Shown piece after piece: positions 24,986 to 33,653 of a DNA stretch of 48,252 bases. Made by a program: the position numbers and the translations under genes. The notes beneath the pieces were generated by a model. The model was not told the origin of the DNA and did no database searches. It was given only the letters and a program-made list of their open reading frames with translations. Position 1 is the stretch's first letter. Each line of letters opens with the position of its first letter. The DNA comes from Sulfitobacter sp. OXR-159. GTDB lineage: Bacteria > Pseudomonadota > Alphaproteobacteria > Rhodobacterales > Rhodobacteraceae. The stretch is from assembly GCF_034377145.1 (NCBI RefSeq), contig NZ_CP139713.1, positions 1-48,252 of the forward strand. The letters are read 5' to 3'.

Positions 24986-26418
24986 GTCGCGGCCCTCTGC
25001 CGGTGGGGCTGGCTGGCCTCCAGCGGAAAGACCTTGGCCGGATTCAGCAGCCAGCAGGGGTCCAGCGCGTCCTTGATCTCCATCTGGATGGCCATGTCCT
25101 CGGGGGTGTATTGGCTGGTCATCAGGTCGCGCTTTTCGATGCCGACGCCGTGCTCGCCGGTCAGGCAGCCGCCGACATCGACGCAGACCCGCAGGATATC
25201 GGCGCCGAAAGCCTCGGCCCGTTCCAGATCGCCCGGCGTGTTGGCATCGAACAGGATCAGCGGGTGCATATTGCCGTCGCCCGCGTGAAATACATTGGCG
25301 ACCTCCAGCCCGTGTTCCTTCGACAATTCTCCGATCCGCTTCAGCGTGAAGGGCAGTTTCGACACCGGCACCGTCCCGTCGAGGCACAGGTAATCGCCCA
25401 GCCGCCCCATCGCGCCAAAGGCCGATTTGCGCCCCTTCCAGATCGCCAGCGATTCATCGGCATTGCGGCTTTCGCGGAACTCGACCGGGTTCAGCTGATC
25501 GGCGATGGCGCGGATGCGGGCGGTCTGGTCGGCGATTTCGGGTTCCGAACCCTCGACCTCGACGATCAGCACGGCGGCGCAGTCTGGATAGCCCGCGCGG
25601 GCGAAATCCTCGACCGCGCGCAGACAGACGTCGTCCATATATTCGATCGCCACCGGCAGCAGGCCCGAGCGGATGATCCGCGCCACGCATTCGCCCGCAA
25701 CTTCGGCGGAATCGAAGCCGATCAGCATCGGCCGCGCGCCTTCGGGCTTGGGCAGGATACGCAGGGTGGCCTCGGTGACGATGCCCAGCTGCCCCTCAGA
25801 GCCGCAGATCAGGCCAAGGATATCCAGCCCCCCACCCGCCAGATCGACGATCTCTCCATCCGCCAGCACCATCCGCGCGCCCAGCAGGTTGTTCGTCGTC
25901 ACCCCGTATTTCAGGCAATGCGCGCCGCCCGAATTCATCCCGATATTGCCCGCGATGGTGCAGGCCAGCTGCGACGAGGGGTCGGGCGCGTAAAAGAACC
26001 CCTGCGCTTCCAGCTCGTCACTGACCGACAGGTTGGTGACGCCGGTCTGCACGCGAATGAAACGGTTGTCGGTGTCGATTTCCAGCATCTCGCGCAGGCG
26101 CATGGTGCCGATCACGACGCTGTCAGCGGTGGGCAGCGCGCCGCCCGCCAGCGATGTGCCCGCCCCGCGCGGGATCACCGGCACCCGCATACGGTGGCAG
26201 ACCCGCATGGCCGCCGCGACCTCTTCGGTGGTGCGCGGCAGCACAACCGCCAAAGGCGCGCAGCGATAGGCGGTCAGCGCGTCGCATTCATAGGCGCGGG
26301 TTTCCTCGGGGTCCGAAATCACCGCATCAGGCGGCAGAACGGCCCGCAGCGCGGCAACGATCTCGGACTTGCGGGAAATGAGCCCCGCATCGGGCGCTGG
26401 CATCGCAATCGTGGACAC
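24979..26418 (-). CDS. glcD: glycolate oxidase subunit GlcD
   Basis: A 479-residue FAD-linked oxidase and catalytic subunit of glycolate dehydrogenase. VPVIPRGAGTSLAGGALP is the FAD-binding loop, ICGSEGQLGIVTEATLRI follows, and the C-terminal domain holds VFHAGDGNMHPLIL and GEHGVGIEKRD, whose His residues belong to the active and metal site. I chose the GTG at 26418 because AAGGAG precedes it at 7 bp; the longer ATG frame to 26565 covers the divergent promoter. First gene of glcDEF, divergent from the GntR regulator. Confidence 0.94.
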   Translation of the reverse strand: MSTIAMPAPDAGLISRKSEIVAALRAVLPPDAVISDPEETRAYECDALTAYRCAPLAVVLPRTTEEVAAAMRVCHRMRVPVIPRGAGTSLAGGALPTADSVVIGTMRLREMLEIDTDNRFIRVQTGVTNLSVSDELEAQGFFYAPDPSSQLACTIAGNIGMNSGGAHCLKYGVTTNNLLGARMVLADGEIVDLAGGGLDILGLICGSEGQLGIVTEATLRILPKPEGARPMLIGFDSAEVAGECVARIIRSGLLPVAIEYMDDVCLRAVEDFARAGYPDCAAVLIVEVEGSEPEIADQTARIRAIADQLNPVEFRESRNADESLAIWKGRKSAFGAMGRLGDYLCLDGTVPVSKLPFTLKRIGELSKEHGLEVANVFHAGDGNMHPLILFDANTPGDLERAEAFGADILRVCVDVGGCLTGEHGVGIEKRDLMTSQYTPEDMAIQMEIKDALDPCWLLNPAKVFPLEASQPHRQRAATC

Positions 26419-26487
26419 GGGCTGGCTCCTTGGATCAAACCTCTGTCGGCGGCCAGAGCGAAATCGGTAACGGTCATGACGCGCATT

Positions 26488-26510
26488 TGTGGTATATTTT
26501 TCATACCACA
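26488..26510. promoter_or_regulatory. operator-like perfect dyad between glcD and the GntR regulator
   Basis: Arms TGTGGTAT and ATACCACA form a perfect 8-bp inverted repeat around a 7-bp AT-rich centre. TGGT/ACCA half-sites are typical of FadR-type GntR regulators, although the spacing here is wider than the classic one. It sits 70 bp before the glcD start and 84 bp before the regulator start. Confidence 0.65.
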
Positions 26511-26593
26511 GATAGTCAATGATATAATTATCAGTCCACCGCGATGCGGTTGTTAGATTTTTCAAAACATCCTAGATTCGACACAACAATCAA

Positions 26594-27385
26594 ATGAGCA
26601 TCATATTCGCCATGTCCGTAAAAACCGAACGCGCCGCCGAAGCCGTAGCCGAACACATCGAATCGCTGATCTTAGAAGGTTCATTGCGCGCAGATGAACG
26701 TTTGCTACCAGAACGGGAACTCGCCGAGCGGTTGAATATCTCGCGCTCGACCTTGCGCGATGGGCTGAAGATTTTGGAAGAGCGTGGATTACTTTCCAGC
26801 ATCGAAGGGCGCGGCACCAACGTTGCGCAGTTGGGTACCACCGCGATTGCGGACCCCCTGATCGCTTTGCTCGTCCGCCACGCCGAAGCTGCCGATGATT
26901 ATCTGGAGTTTCGCGGTATCGTCGAAAGCTCAGCTGCAGCCTTGGCTGCCATCCGCGCCACCGATGTTGAACTAGACCGCATCCGAGTATGTCTGGATCG
27001 TATGGACCGCGCCCATACCGATGCCGATGCCAACGAGGAGACCGAAGCGGATGCCGAACTGCATCTGGTGATCTATGAAGCCAGCCACAACCTGACACTG
27101 CTACAGATCATGCAGGCACTCTCAGGGGTTTTACGCTCGGACGTTATCCACAACCGCGATCGCCTTTACGCAGTGCCCGCCATCAGAGAATTGCTACGCG
27201 AACAGCACCATGCGATCGCCAATGCCATCATCGCACGCGATTCCAACGCCGCTCGGCAGGCTGCGGACGAACACATCAGCTATCTGCGACAAGCCAGCCA
27301 TGAAATCCGGAAGGCGCAAGCCCGGCTCGACTTGTCACTGCGCCGTCTGAACGGAGGTAGTACAAAAGGACGCATCGTCCGATAG
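26594..27385 (+). CDS. GntR/FadR-family regulator (GlcC-like)
   Basis: A 263-residue regulator with an N-terminal winged helix-turn-helix (about 15-80, ERELAERLNISRSTLRDGLK, then LEERGLLSSIEGRGTNV) and an all-helical FCD effector domain (about 95-240, with Asp, His and Arg residues that bind metal and ligand). It is divergent from glcDEF, so it most likely senses glycolate or a related acid and controls that operon. A second start (MSVKTERAAE at 26612) is equally possible. The gene is less GC-rich than glcDEF. Its last 110 bp are overlapped on the other strand by the broken end of a DUF262 gene. Confidence 0.88.
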   Translation: MSIIFAMSVKTERAAEAVAEHIESLILEGSLRADERLLPERELAERLNISRSTLRDGLKILEERGLLSSIEGRGTNVAQLGTTAIADPLIALLVRHAEAADDYLEFRGIVESSAAALAAIRATDVELDRIRVCLDRMDRAHTDADANEETEADAELHLVIYEASHNLTLLQIMQALSGVLRSDVIHNRDRLYAVPAIRELLREQHHAIANAIIARDSNAARQAADEHISYLRQASHEIRKAQARLDLSLRRLNGGSTKGRIVR

Positions 27386-28838
27386 GAGAAAAATAAAGCC
27401 TATCAGGTCGCTGAAATAATCGCGCCGCCGGTATGTTTTCCTCTTCAGGGCGTATGTTGACAATGTTGTTGGCCTCCTCTTCAGAGACCCCTGCCTTTCT
27501 CAGGAAGGCACGGGGGAAAAAATGATGATAGTTTTTGCTATTTGCCTGCTTCAACCAGTAATTGCTGATATTGACGATCCCATTGTCATTGAATGACAGA
27601 GGCTGCTGGTAAGCCATGACGCACAAAATCGCCTTGGTGAAGCTTCGACCTGCGTTGAACCAACCATTCTCCACCAAAAATTCGGGGGAAACGTCGATAC
27701 CCCAATCGTAATCCGCCGACCCACCGTTCAGGATGAGCTCGATCCGATTGACGTCCTGTGCGAGCTTGCTCTCGACGGACGACGAATAGCGACCACCCAG
27801 AGAACAGCGCCAGAAGAAATCTTCGAGTTCTAGCTTCTGATCAAGGGATGGTTTCTTGTTGCCGTTGTGATAGAAAAAATAAGCGAAGGGCACGATCAAG
27901 GTCAGATACGGCAACATCTGTGAAACAGGTATTCGCATGACGTTGCGAAAGTATTCGACCGCCTTCTCCACGCTATCAATAGCCGCTGGCCAAATCTCGA
28001 TGAAGGCATCTTTCTCAAGCTTCAGGATCGCCTGCCGCTTGCAATCCTTCTTCATGATAAGAGCTATGAGCTGAAGGATCGTTTGATCTGAGATTGTTTC
28101 ATAGTCTATTGGGGCGAGGCGTTCGATCAACTCCGAGTATTTCTCGGACAGATCGAAGCCTTGTTTTTCATCATAAGTCTTGGCAACCATGATCTCGAAC
28201 ACCGTCAGAGGCTTGCCGCCAACATTGATCCGCGTGAAAATTTCGGTTGCTACGTCGATCGGCACATTGCGCACTTCGATGATCGAGAAGTCGTAGGCTT
28301 CAATCCGGCGCTTGTATTCATCAAGCCTAGCGTGGTGTTCTTGGGGGAACGCCGCAAGAGTTGTCAAACTACCGTAGAGCAGATCGGTGAGGCGAATGAA
28401 CGTGTTTGCGGGCAGATCGGTGATGTCAGTAGTGACGATTGTATCCGACTCGCCAGCACTGAGGTCGATGTAGATCTCCGAAAAATCCGTACATTGCCCG
28501 CTTTCGCGGACAATCTCTAAGCCCTTCATAGCGGCAAAAAGGCTTGTCAGCCGTTGCTGGCCATCCAGCACGAAGGAGACGGTTTCTCCCTTCTTGGCGG
28601 CGGGAAGTTTGGTGTTTCCAAGTTCCTTCACACTGCGCAGACGCTCCCGCGTCAACCAGAATATGAAGGTGCCGATCGGATACCCTTTGACCACACTATC
28701 AAGCAGTTCGGCAGAACGTTGAAGCGTCCAGACAAAATCCCTCTGAAATTGAGGAATTTTAATCTCTCCGTTTTCAATGTTGCTAATAAGTGTTGTATAA
28801 TTCTTGTGCGTAGGTTGGGGTAGTTCCATGCCACTCAT
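27276..28838 (-). pseudogene. DUF262 (GmrS-like) protein, C-terminus lost
   Basis: The N-terminal DUF262 domain is clear: IPQFQRDFVWT near residue 28 and FVLDGQQRLTSLFAA near 90, the nucleotide-binding DGQQR motif of GmrSD-type modification-dependent nucleases. The C-terminal part reaches KNYHHFFPRAFLRKAGVSEE (HNH-like) and then NNIVNI near residue 462. Beyond about base 27450 the frame reads unrelated sequence and finally the antisense of the glcC gene. The usual C-terminal tail of about 100 residues is missing, so the gene has been cut by whatever joined it to the glc cassette. Relatives act in phage defence; this copy is probably non-functional. The start could also be the ATG at 28829. 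Confidence 0.78.
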
Positions 28839-28852
28839 GCCTTAACTTAAAC

Positions 28853-28869
28853 GCATGCAAGCATGCTTA
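28853..28869. repeat. GCATGC-type repeat flanking parAB, copy 1
   Basis: GCATGCAAGCATGCTTA, a near-palindrome made of two GCATGC hexamers, lies just after the stop of the small parB-like gene. A nearly identical copy, differing at one base, lies at 29869-29885 on the other side of parA. Paired sites of this kind may be centromere or partition sites. Confidence 0.6.
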
Positions 28870-29115
28870 CGTGTTTTGCGCTTTGTAAGCTTTCCACATC
28901 TTCAGGAAAAGCCGCTTCTTTGCGCCATGGCTAAAGCCATACTCCCTGCCCGCTTGTTCGCTGAATTCTTCGAACACAGTGACAGGCACACGGACTTGAA
29001 TCGGCCGCTGTGGCTCCTTTTCGCCGCGTGTGTCTTCGTTAATTACATCAGGCGCTGCATCGGGCTTAGGTGGCGCGCCCTTACTGCTTTTGAGCTTGGT
29101 GATATTCGTGGTCAT
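28867..29115 (-). CDS. small partition partner protein (ParB-like)
   Basis: An 82-residue basic protein. The first 35 residues are polar and proline-rich, and the rest (IQVRVPVTVFEEFSEQAGRE) reads like a ribbon-helix-helix or similar DNA-binding unit. Its start overlaps the parA stop by one base (TAATG), the standard arrangement for ParA with a small unrelated centromere-binding partner. I infer that it binds the partition site of replicon 1. Confidence 0.75.
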   Translation of the reverse strand: MTTNITKLKSSKGAPPKPDAAPDVINEDTRGEKEPQRPIQVRVPVTVFEEFSEQAGREYGFSHGAKKRLFLKMWKAYKAQNT

Positions 29116-29768
29116 TACGCCACCTGCCTTTCTTGAAGTTCGACCATCTTGTCGATCATGCTCTGCGCCAGCTTAGAGGCCCGCTGGTTCAAGGTGCGAA
29201 ATGAGGTTTCCGTAATGGCCTTACCCGCGTCCGAGGCTGATCCATATGCCGTTGAGACACCTACGTCCCCGTCAAGTACCATATAGCCTGCTTCAGTAAG
29301 ATACTGCCGTGCGGCGGCATTCTCGCGCTCGCTTCCCGTGGTCTTAAACATGGCAAAGGCGATCTTCTCAGATGAGACGCCTTTTTTGCGCAATGCATGC
29401 GCCAGCACGACGCCAGGATGCAGATCGTCAACTGTTTGCCCTGTTGGAATCACGACGAGGTCAGCCGCCTCTGCAATCTCAGCGGTTTGATCCGACGCGT
29501 TCGGCTTACCATCAAGGATCAACGCATCGAAGCGCGGCGCTTCGGCAAGGGCGGTCTTTACCGTGGCAAAACTCTGCACCTGAAGTTCAGGAGTGACGCC
29601 GGCTTCGGCGCGGCGTCCTGCCCAATGGGTGCATGTTTGCTGCTGTGTGTCGAGGTCTGCTATCTTAGTGGTAAGGCCACCGGCGACGAATTCTCTCGCC
29701 ATCATGCGCGCGAGGGTGGACTTCCCCACACCGCCTTTCTGGGACACCATCCCGATAATGTAAGTCAT
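29115..29768 (-). CDS. parA: ParA-family partition ATPase (replicon 1)
   Basis: A 217-residue small ParA without an N-terminal helix-turn-helix (type Ib). The deviant Walker A motif KGGVGKST is at residues 11-18, ALILDGKPN is the Walker B region and LVVIPTGQTVDDL follows. It segregates plasmid copies together with the small downstream partner. The module sits between repA and the truncated DUF262 gene. Confidence 0.93.
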   Translation of the reverse strand: MTYIIGMVSQKGGVGKSTLARMMAREFVAGGLTTKIADLDTQQQTCTHWAGRRAEAGVTPELQVQSFATVKTALAEAPRFDALILDGKPNASDQTAEIAEAADLVVIPTGQTVDDLHPGVVLAHALRKKGVSSEKIAFAMFKTTGSERENAAARQYLTEAGYMVLDGDVGVSTAYGSASDAGKAITETSFRTLNQRASKLAQSMIDKMVELQERQVA

Positions 29769-29868
29769 ATCTGCTGCTCCGATCTGCCAAATCGCTATTT
29801 TTTCTCATGTTAACACGCTTAATTCAATCGCGCCAAGCATGTTAGCGACTTTTCCACAAAGGCATAAT

Positions 29869-29885
29869 GCATGCCAGCATGCTTA
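29869..29885. repeat. GCATGC-type repeat flanking parAB, copy 2
   Basis: GCATGCCAGCATGCTTA, the partner of the repeat at 28853, in the same orientation. A third partial copy (AAGCATGTTAG) lies at about 29835-29845. It sits between parA and the 3' end of repA and overlaps the repA stop region. Confidence 0.6.
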
Positions 29886-30932
29886 GCGCTTGTGCGCGCC
29901 GCGCCTTTTGCAGAAGGCAAGGAAGTGCTTGTCGGGATTTTTAACTGAAATCACTTTTTTGAGGACCCACGCGCGCCATTCCTCTTCGAGGTAGTGGATG
30001 TCCCACCCAGGGGCGAGGCGGCGCGCACCTTCATGCGTGTCGGGCGCAAGGCACAAGGACGAGAGCTGCAAGGGCACGCCATTCTGGCGTGTTGACTTCT
30101 TCGGTCGAACAATCACAATGTCTTCTGCCATCGTGAAGGTATAGTCAGGCATGTGATCATGCTGACCATCATCGTCGATGATCTTGCCGAGTAATCGACG
30201 AAATTCCTTCACCCTTGAGCTCGACCCGCATTTGTCGCGCAAGAGCTCAAGGCCGATCTTCCACACGGGTTGCGCCCCGCAATGCTTACGCGCGATTTCA
30301 TAAAGGCGTCGCTCCAAGGGCTTTCGCAGGAAGAAATACTGCCTGTTGAGGGTCAGAACATTGTTGTTTTCGATGGCGTCGAATACCCAATCAGCAAGTG
30401 TGATCTCGACATCAAGCATGCGTCCATCGCGTGTCTCACGGACAATTTCAAAGGCGCTGATGAGCCCGAAAGCACTTAAGTGTTCTTTGCCGCCTTGGCG
30501 GATACTCGTCTCGATTTCGGTGCCTTTTAGGCGGCGCAAGGCATCGCGTAGGAGCTCGTAACCACGCCCCGAAGTCTGACGGTTGGTCGCAACCAGCAAG
30601 TCATGCGCCTTGAATCGCACATGGCGGCTGACCTTTCGGCCTTCATTGAGCGCCCCGATACATTGGCTAATACAGTAAATCAGAATGTCCCGATCATGCA
30701 CGGTTGCGAGCCCCTGTCGGGACGGCGCAATCTGAATCCAGTTCTCGCCACGCTCATAGCGGCGGGTGCGCATATCAGGCTTGGTCGAGAGCGAGAATAC
30801 AGGGTTTTCCATAGACGCCATGTCAGCCTTTGGCACGGCATCCAAGATATCGCAAACGAACAGATCTCGCTGCGGATGTCGGTCCGGCAGGAGCGGCGAA
30901 CGGGCAGGAAGTACAGCGCTTTCATTCGACAT
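29883..30932 (-). CDS. repA: replication initiator protein RepA, RPA family (replicon 1)
   Basis: A 349-residue plasmid replication initiator of the RPA (replication initiator protein A) family found on alphaproteobacterial plasmids. Segments shared with the second, broken repA in this window include MASMENPVFSLSTKPD, HDRDILIYCISQ, RFKAHDLL, REPLERRLYEIARKHCG-like text and RRLAPGWDIHYLEEEWRAW. Winged-helix pairs that bind iterons are expected. ATG at 30932 chosen; a GTG nine bases upstream lies in iteron-like sequence. Six iterons stand directly upstream. Confidence 0.93.
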   Translation of the reverse strand: MSNESAVLPARSPLLPDRHPQRDLFVCDILDAVPKADMASMENPVFSLSTKPDMRTRRYERGENWIQIAPSRQGLATVHDRDILIYCISQCIGALNEGRKVSRHVRFKAHDLLVATNRQTSGRGYELLRDALRRLKGTEIETSIRQGGKEHLSAFGLISAFEIVRETRDGRMLDVEITLADWVFDAIENNNVLTLNRQYFFLRKPLERRLYEIARKHCGAQPVWKIGLELLRDKCGSSSRVKEFRRLLGKIIDDDGQHDHMPDYTFTMAEDIVIVRPKKSTRQNGVPLQLSSLCLAPDTHEGARRLAPGWDIHYLEEEWRAWVLKKVISVKNPDKHFLAFCKRRGAHKR

Positions 30933-30958
30933 TTTACACACCAGCTTTCGACTAAGAA

Positions 30959-31126
30959 TTCGTCACTTCACACACCTTGGCGTCACTTTCGTCATTTCAC
31001 ACACCTGTCGTCAAGATTCGTCACTTCACACACCCTCTCAGCCTGTGGGTAACTTTGCAAGCTCTTCGTCACTTCACACACCACGATTCGTCACTTCACA
31101 CACCACGATTCGTCACTTCACACACC
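30959..31126. promoter_or_regulatory. replication origin, replicon 1: six iterons
   Basis: Six copies of an 18-bp iteron TTCGTCACTTCACACACC, one with a single change, start at 30959, 30988, 31017, 31065, 31087 and 31109. The last two are 22 bp apart, a two-turn phase. TGTGGGTAA at 31044-31052 is a near-match to a DnaA box in reverse. A partial copy (TTTTACACACC) lies at the repA start, which suggests autoregulation. An AT-rich stretch at 31127-31260 is the likely unwinding region. Confidence 0.9.
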
Positions 31127-31347
31127 TTTTTTACAAAAGAGACTCTATTCCTCCTGTTTTTTCAACACGTTATCATCGTCCCTGAATAGTGTAACTCTAT
31201 ATTAACTTAATTTAACTCTCTCACTGCTCTTCAAAATAACCTCAACATTATGGTTCCCACCAAGACCCACATAGGGACACGTTAGCAAACAAGGGCGGGC
31301 AAGGGGCGGCTCTCAAAGCCGCAACCACAGCACACCCGCTGGACGCG
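31127..31347. other. AT-rich region next to the iterons
   Basis: No gene. Runs such as CTATATTAACTTAATTTAAC make this a plausible DNA unwinding element for the iteron origin. The part from 31262 on is less AT-rich and may hold the promoter of the following plus-strand gene. Confidence 0.5.
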
Positions 31348-32100
31348 GTGGCCGATAAGATCGCCAAAACGATCCAGCCGCCAGAAAAACGCACGGACGG
31401 TTTGCCGGTCGGGTCTCAGGCCAAATTCATAGAAGCGGCAAAGTGCGCGGCCATTCTAGGTTTTCCGATCAACACGCTTCTCACTGTTCGCTGGTCGTCG
31501 CTCTACCATCACGACAACGCCAATCCCCTTTTTGCACAATCACCCGTCGAGCGAATTGCCTACCTGGTCGAGTTGCTGAGAAAATGGATCGGCGCACGGT
31601 GTCGCGGCGGCTTCCAGTATCTTTGGGTGCGCGAAGCAACCTCAGAGCTGGGCGAGCACTGGCATCTCGCCTTTCATTTGCCGCATGGGAAGCGAAAAGC
31701 CATCGCATCCTACCTCTCCGATCTTCTTGGCGAACCCTTAGATCACACGCCCCGCACCAAGGCGCAGGGGCGAACAGAAGGTGAGTTCGCATGTAGCGTC
31801 TGGGGATCATGGCACCTTGCGAAGGACACACACCCGGAACGATCCGGCTTTTACCTCGCAGCCTATCTCGGGAAGGGCGAACCGTCTGAACGCATGTTTC
31901 GCGGCAAACTCGTTCCCAACACCCGCAAGCTGGTCATGGGGCAGGCATTCGGTGGCCGCGAAAGGTCTGGCCGATACGACACGCCGCAGGGGCAAATCAG
32001 GGGCACAAATGCACTCAAGAAACGGTTCGACATTGCCCGCCCGCTCAAACAGGCCGTGAAAGCGCGCCAGAGCGGCGATTTAAGCGGCATGAGGGGCTGA
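31348..32100 (+). CDS. HUH-like replication or inovirus Gp2-like protein
   Basis: A 250-residue protein of uncertain family. FQYLWVREATSELGEHWHLAFHLPHG has the HUH shape: a strand, then His-x-His in the next strand. A possible catalytic Tyr lies in GFYLAAYLGKGEPSE. This resembles the YagK/YfjJ or inovirus Gp2 group and some rolling-circle initiators (recognition, not search). The start is likely the GTG at 31348, without a strong ribosome site, so the true N-terminus may differ. It stands just beyond the origin of replicon 1, so an auxiliary replication role is possible. Confidence 0.6.
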   Translation: MADKIAKTIQPPEKRTDGLPVGSQAKFIEAAKCAAILGFPINTLLTVRWSSLYHHDNANPLFAQSPVERIAYLVELLRKWIGARCRGGFQYLWVREATSELGEHWHLAFHLPHGKRKAIASYLSDLLGEPLDHTPRTKAQGRTEGEFACSVWGSWHLAKDTHPERSGFYLAAYLGKGEPSERMFRGKLVPNTRKLVMGQAFGGRERSGRYDTPQGQIRGTNALKKRFDIARPLKQAVKARQSGDLSGMRG

Positions 32101-32257
32101 GGTATGGGTCAAGGGTGCCAAAAGCAAGAAAGGCGCTCAGCGGCGCTATCTGTGCCTCTCAGGGCCATATCCAAAATTACCCGTTTCTAAGTATTGGCAG
32201 CGTGGAACCGATACCGGGCAAGTTTCCAAATGATTTCGGCAAAATCTGAGGTGAGGC

Positions 32258-32869
32258 ATGGGCGGCGTAGGTAGCGGGCGACACTGGCAGTTTGGGGCAG
32301 ACACAACGGACGATTATCGCTCGATCGACATTCGGTGGCTGAAACGTGAGGGGCTTCTGGATTCCGGGATCAGCCGCCGCATCACCTGGTCGCGCGGTGG
32401 CGAGGTGACAGGCTCGATCAATGTCCAGTCAGAGCCGGGGCGGGTGATCCTGGACTATCGCCACCGGGATCGAGGCGGGGAATGGCAACCCGAACGCTAT
32501 CCCGTCTATCTCGACACCACGCCCTGTCACATGGGCGGCGAGCGGCATTGGTTCCTCTGCCCTGCCCGTGGGTGCGGTCGCCGTGTCGCCATTCTCTACG
32601 GCGGGGCAATCTTCGCGTGCCGTCATTGCTACCGGCTGGCCTACCCTTCTCAGCGGGAAAAGCCGGGGGATCGAGCTGCACGGCAGGCGAATCGCATCCG
32701 GGACAAAATGGGCTGGCCTGGTGGCATCCTTGAAGGTGGTGATTGGGGCAAGCCCAGGGGAATGCACTGGCGCACCTATGAGCAGCTTTGCCAGGAACAC
32801 GACGCCCTGTCAGATCGCGCCCTCGTCGGGATCATGGATCACCTGAACCTCTTGTCTGGTCGTTTCTAA
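32258..32869 (+). CDS. zinc-ribbon protein of unknown function
   Basis: A 203-residue protein starting MGGVGSGRHWQFGADTT. Four Cys in CPARGCGRR and FACRHCYRLAYPSQR form a zinc-ribbon pair at about residues 107-133. Proteins with this exact opening recur on phage and plasmid segments of proteobacteria, without known function. The C-terminus converges on and overlaps the end of abiEii by 38 bp. AGGTGAGGC lies before the ATG. Confidence 0.75.
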   Translation: MGGVGSGRHWQFGADTTDDYRSIDIRWLKREGLLDSGISRRITWSRGGEVTGSINVQSEPGRVILDYRHRDRGGEWQPERYPVYLDTTPCHMGGERHWFLCPARGCGRRVAILYGGAIFACRHCYRLAYPSQREKPGDRAARQANRIRDKMGWPGGILEGGDWGKPRGMHWRTYEQLCQEHDALSDRALVGIMDHLNLLSGRF

Positions 32870-33653
32870 AGTAGGCGGATTTATAGGTGATGAAGGTGGC
32901 AGTGTCACGGCTACGGCATTTCTCGATCAGCGTGGTCAGAATGGCCGTTTTGTCAGCCCCGCTGAAATCGTGCTCACCAATCAGAAAGGCGATATCGTAG
33001 ACGTCTTGTCGCCGGTTGCGCTTGCGTACGGGTTGCTGAAGCAGCGCCCGGAACTTTTCGGCGATAAGCTCGTGGATGGTGAACGCGCGCACCGCCACAC
33101 CAGCGCCGTGCAGGTTCAACTCCTGGAAGGCGTAAACCTGATCGCGGAAGCTGATCTCCACATCCAGTACTCGGCTTGCCTTGCCATCCGCCAGCCGGGC
33201 CTCTTCACCTGTGCCGCGCTTGGCCGAGCCAATTCGGACCCGGAGTGCGGGAAAGTCGTGGTCCTCAAAATTCTCTGCGCGAGGTATCTTCTTCACCGAT
33301 TGCACCTGGCAGAGAAGATCGAGATAGCCAAGCTTGATTGCTGTTTGCGGCAGAAGCTCGTTCAGCTCGGTGGTGATCTTTTCCATCAGGTCGGCAGGTT
33401 CTGCCATCGACGTGAAATCCACATCCCCGGTGACCCGGTTGCTTTTGAAAGCCAGTGCCATGACCGCCCCGCCCTTCAAGACGAGCGTTTTCGAGAGTGA
33501 CGGAGCCAACCCGATTGCCCCTAGGACAATCTCGGTAACCTGACGATCTCTATAGAGTGACGGGTTCGCGCGGGCGGCTTCGACCCATGCACGGACATCG
33601 ACATCGACAATGTCGAATTTGCTATCTTGAACATGGGGGTCGGCATCAGACAT
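32832..33653 (-). CDS. abiEii: AbiEii-type nucleotidyltransferase toxin
   Basis: A 273-residue protein of the AbiEii/AbiGii family. The nucleotidyltransferase signature LVLKGGAVMALAFKSNRVTG is followed by GDVDFT, providing the metal-binding Asp pair at about residues 78-83. ELIAEKFRALLQQPVRKRNR, then RQDVYDIAFLI, is the typical family C-terminal motif. It is the toxin half of a type IV toxin-antitoxin and phage-abortive system. Its start overlaps the antitoxin gene by 8 bp. Confidence 0.9.
   Translation of the reverse strand: MSDADPHVQDSKFDIVDVDVRAWVEAARANPSLYRDRQVTEIVLGAIGLAPSLSKTLVLKGGAVMALAFKSNRVTGDVDFTSMAEPADLMEKITTELNELLPQTAIKLGYLDLLCQVQSVKKIPRAENFEDHDFPALRVRIGSAKRGTGEEARLADGKASRVLDVEISFRDQVYAFQELNLHGAGVAVRAFTIHELIAEKFRALLQQPVRKRNRRQDVYDIAFLIGEHDFSGADKTAILTTLIEKCRSRDTATFITYKSAYFRNDQTRGSGDP

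Noticed and set aside
24850..26556. Long plus-strand open frame (568 codons) opposite glcD
   Set aside because: Shadow of glcD; no domain, and no independent ribosome site.
30959..31126. Possible CRISPR array
   Set aside because: Repeats are 18 bp with short, unequal gaps and stand directly upstream of repA, which is the layout of iterons. No cas gene is nearby.
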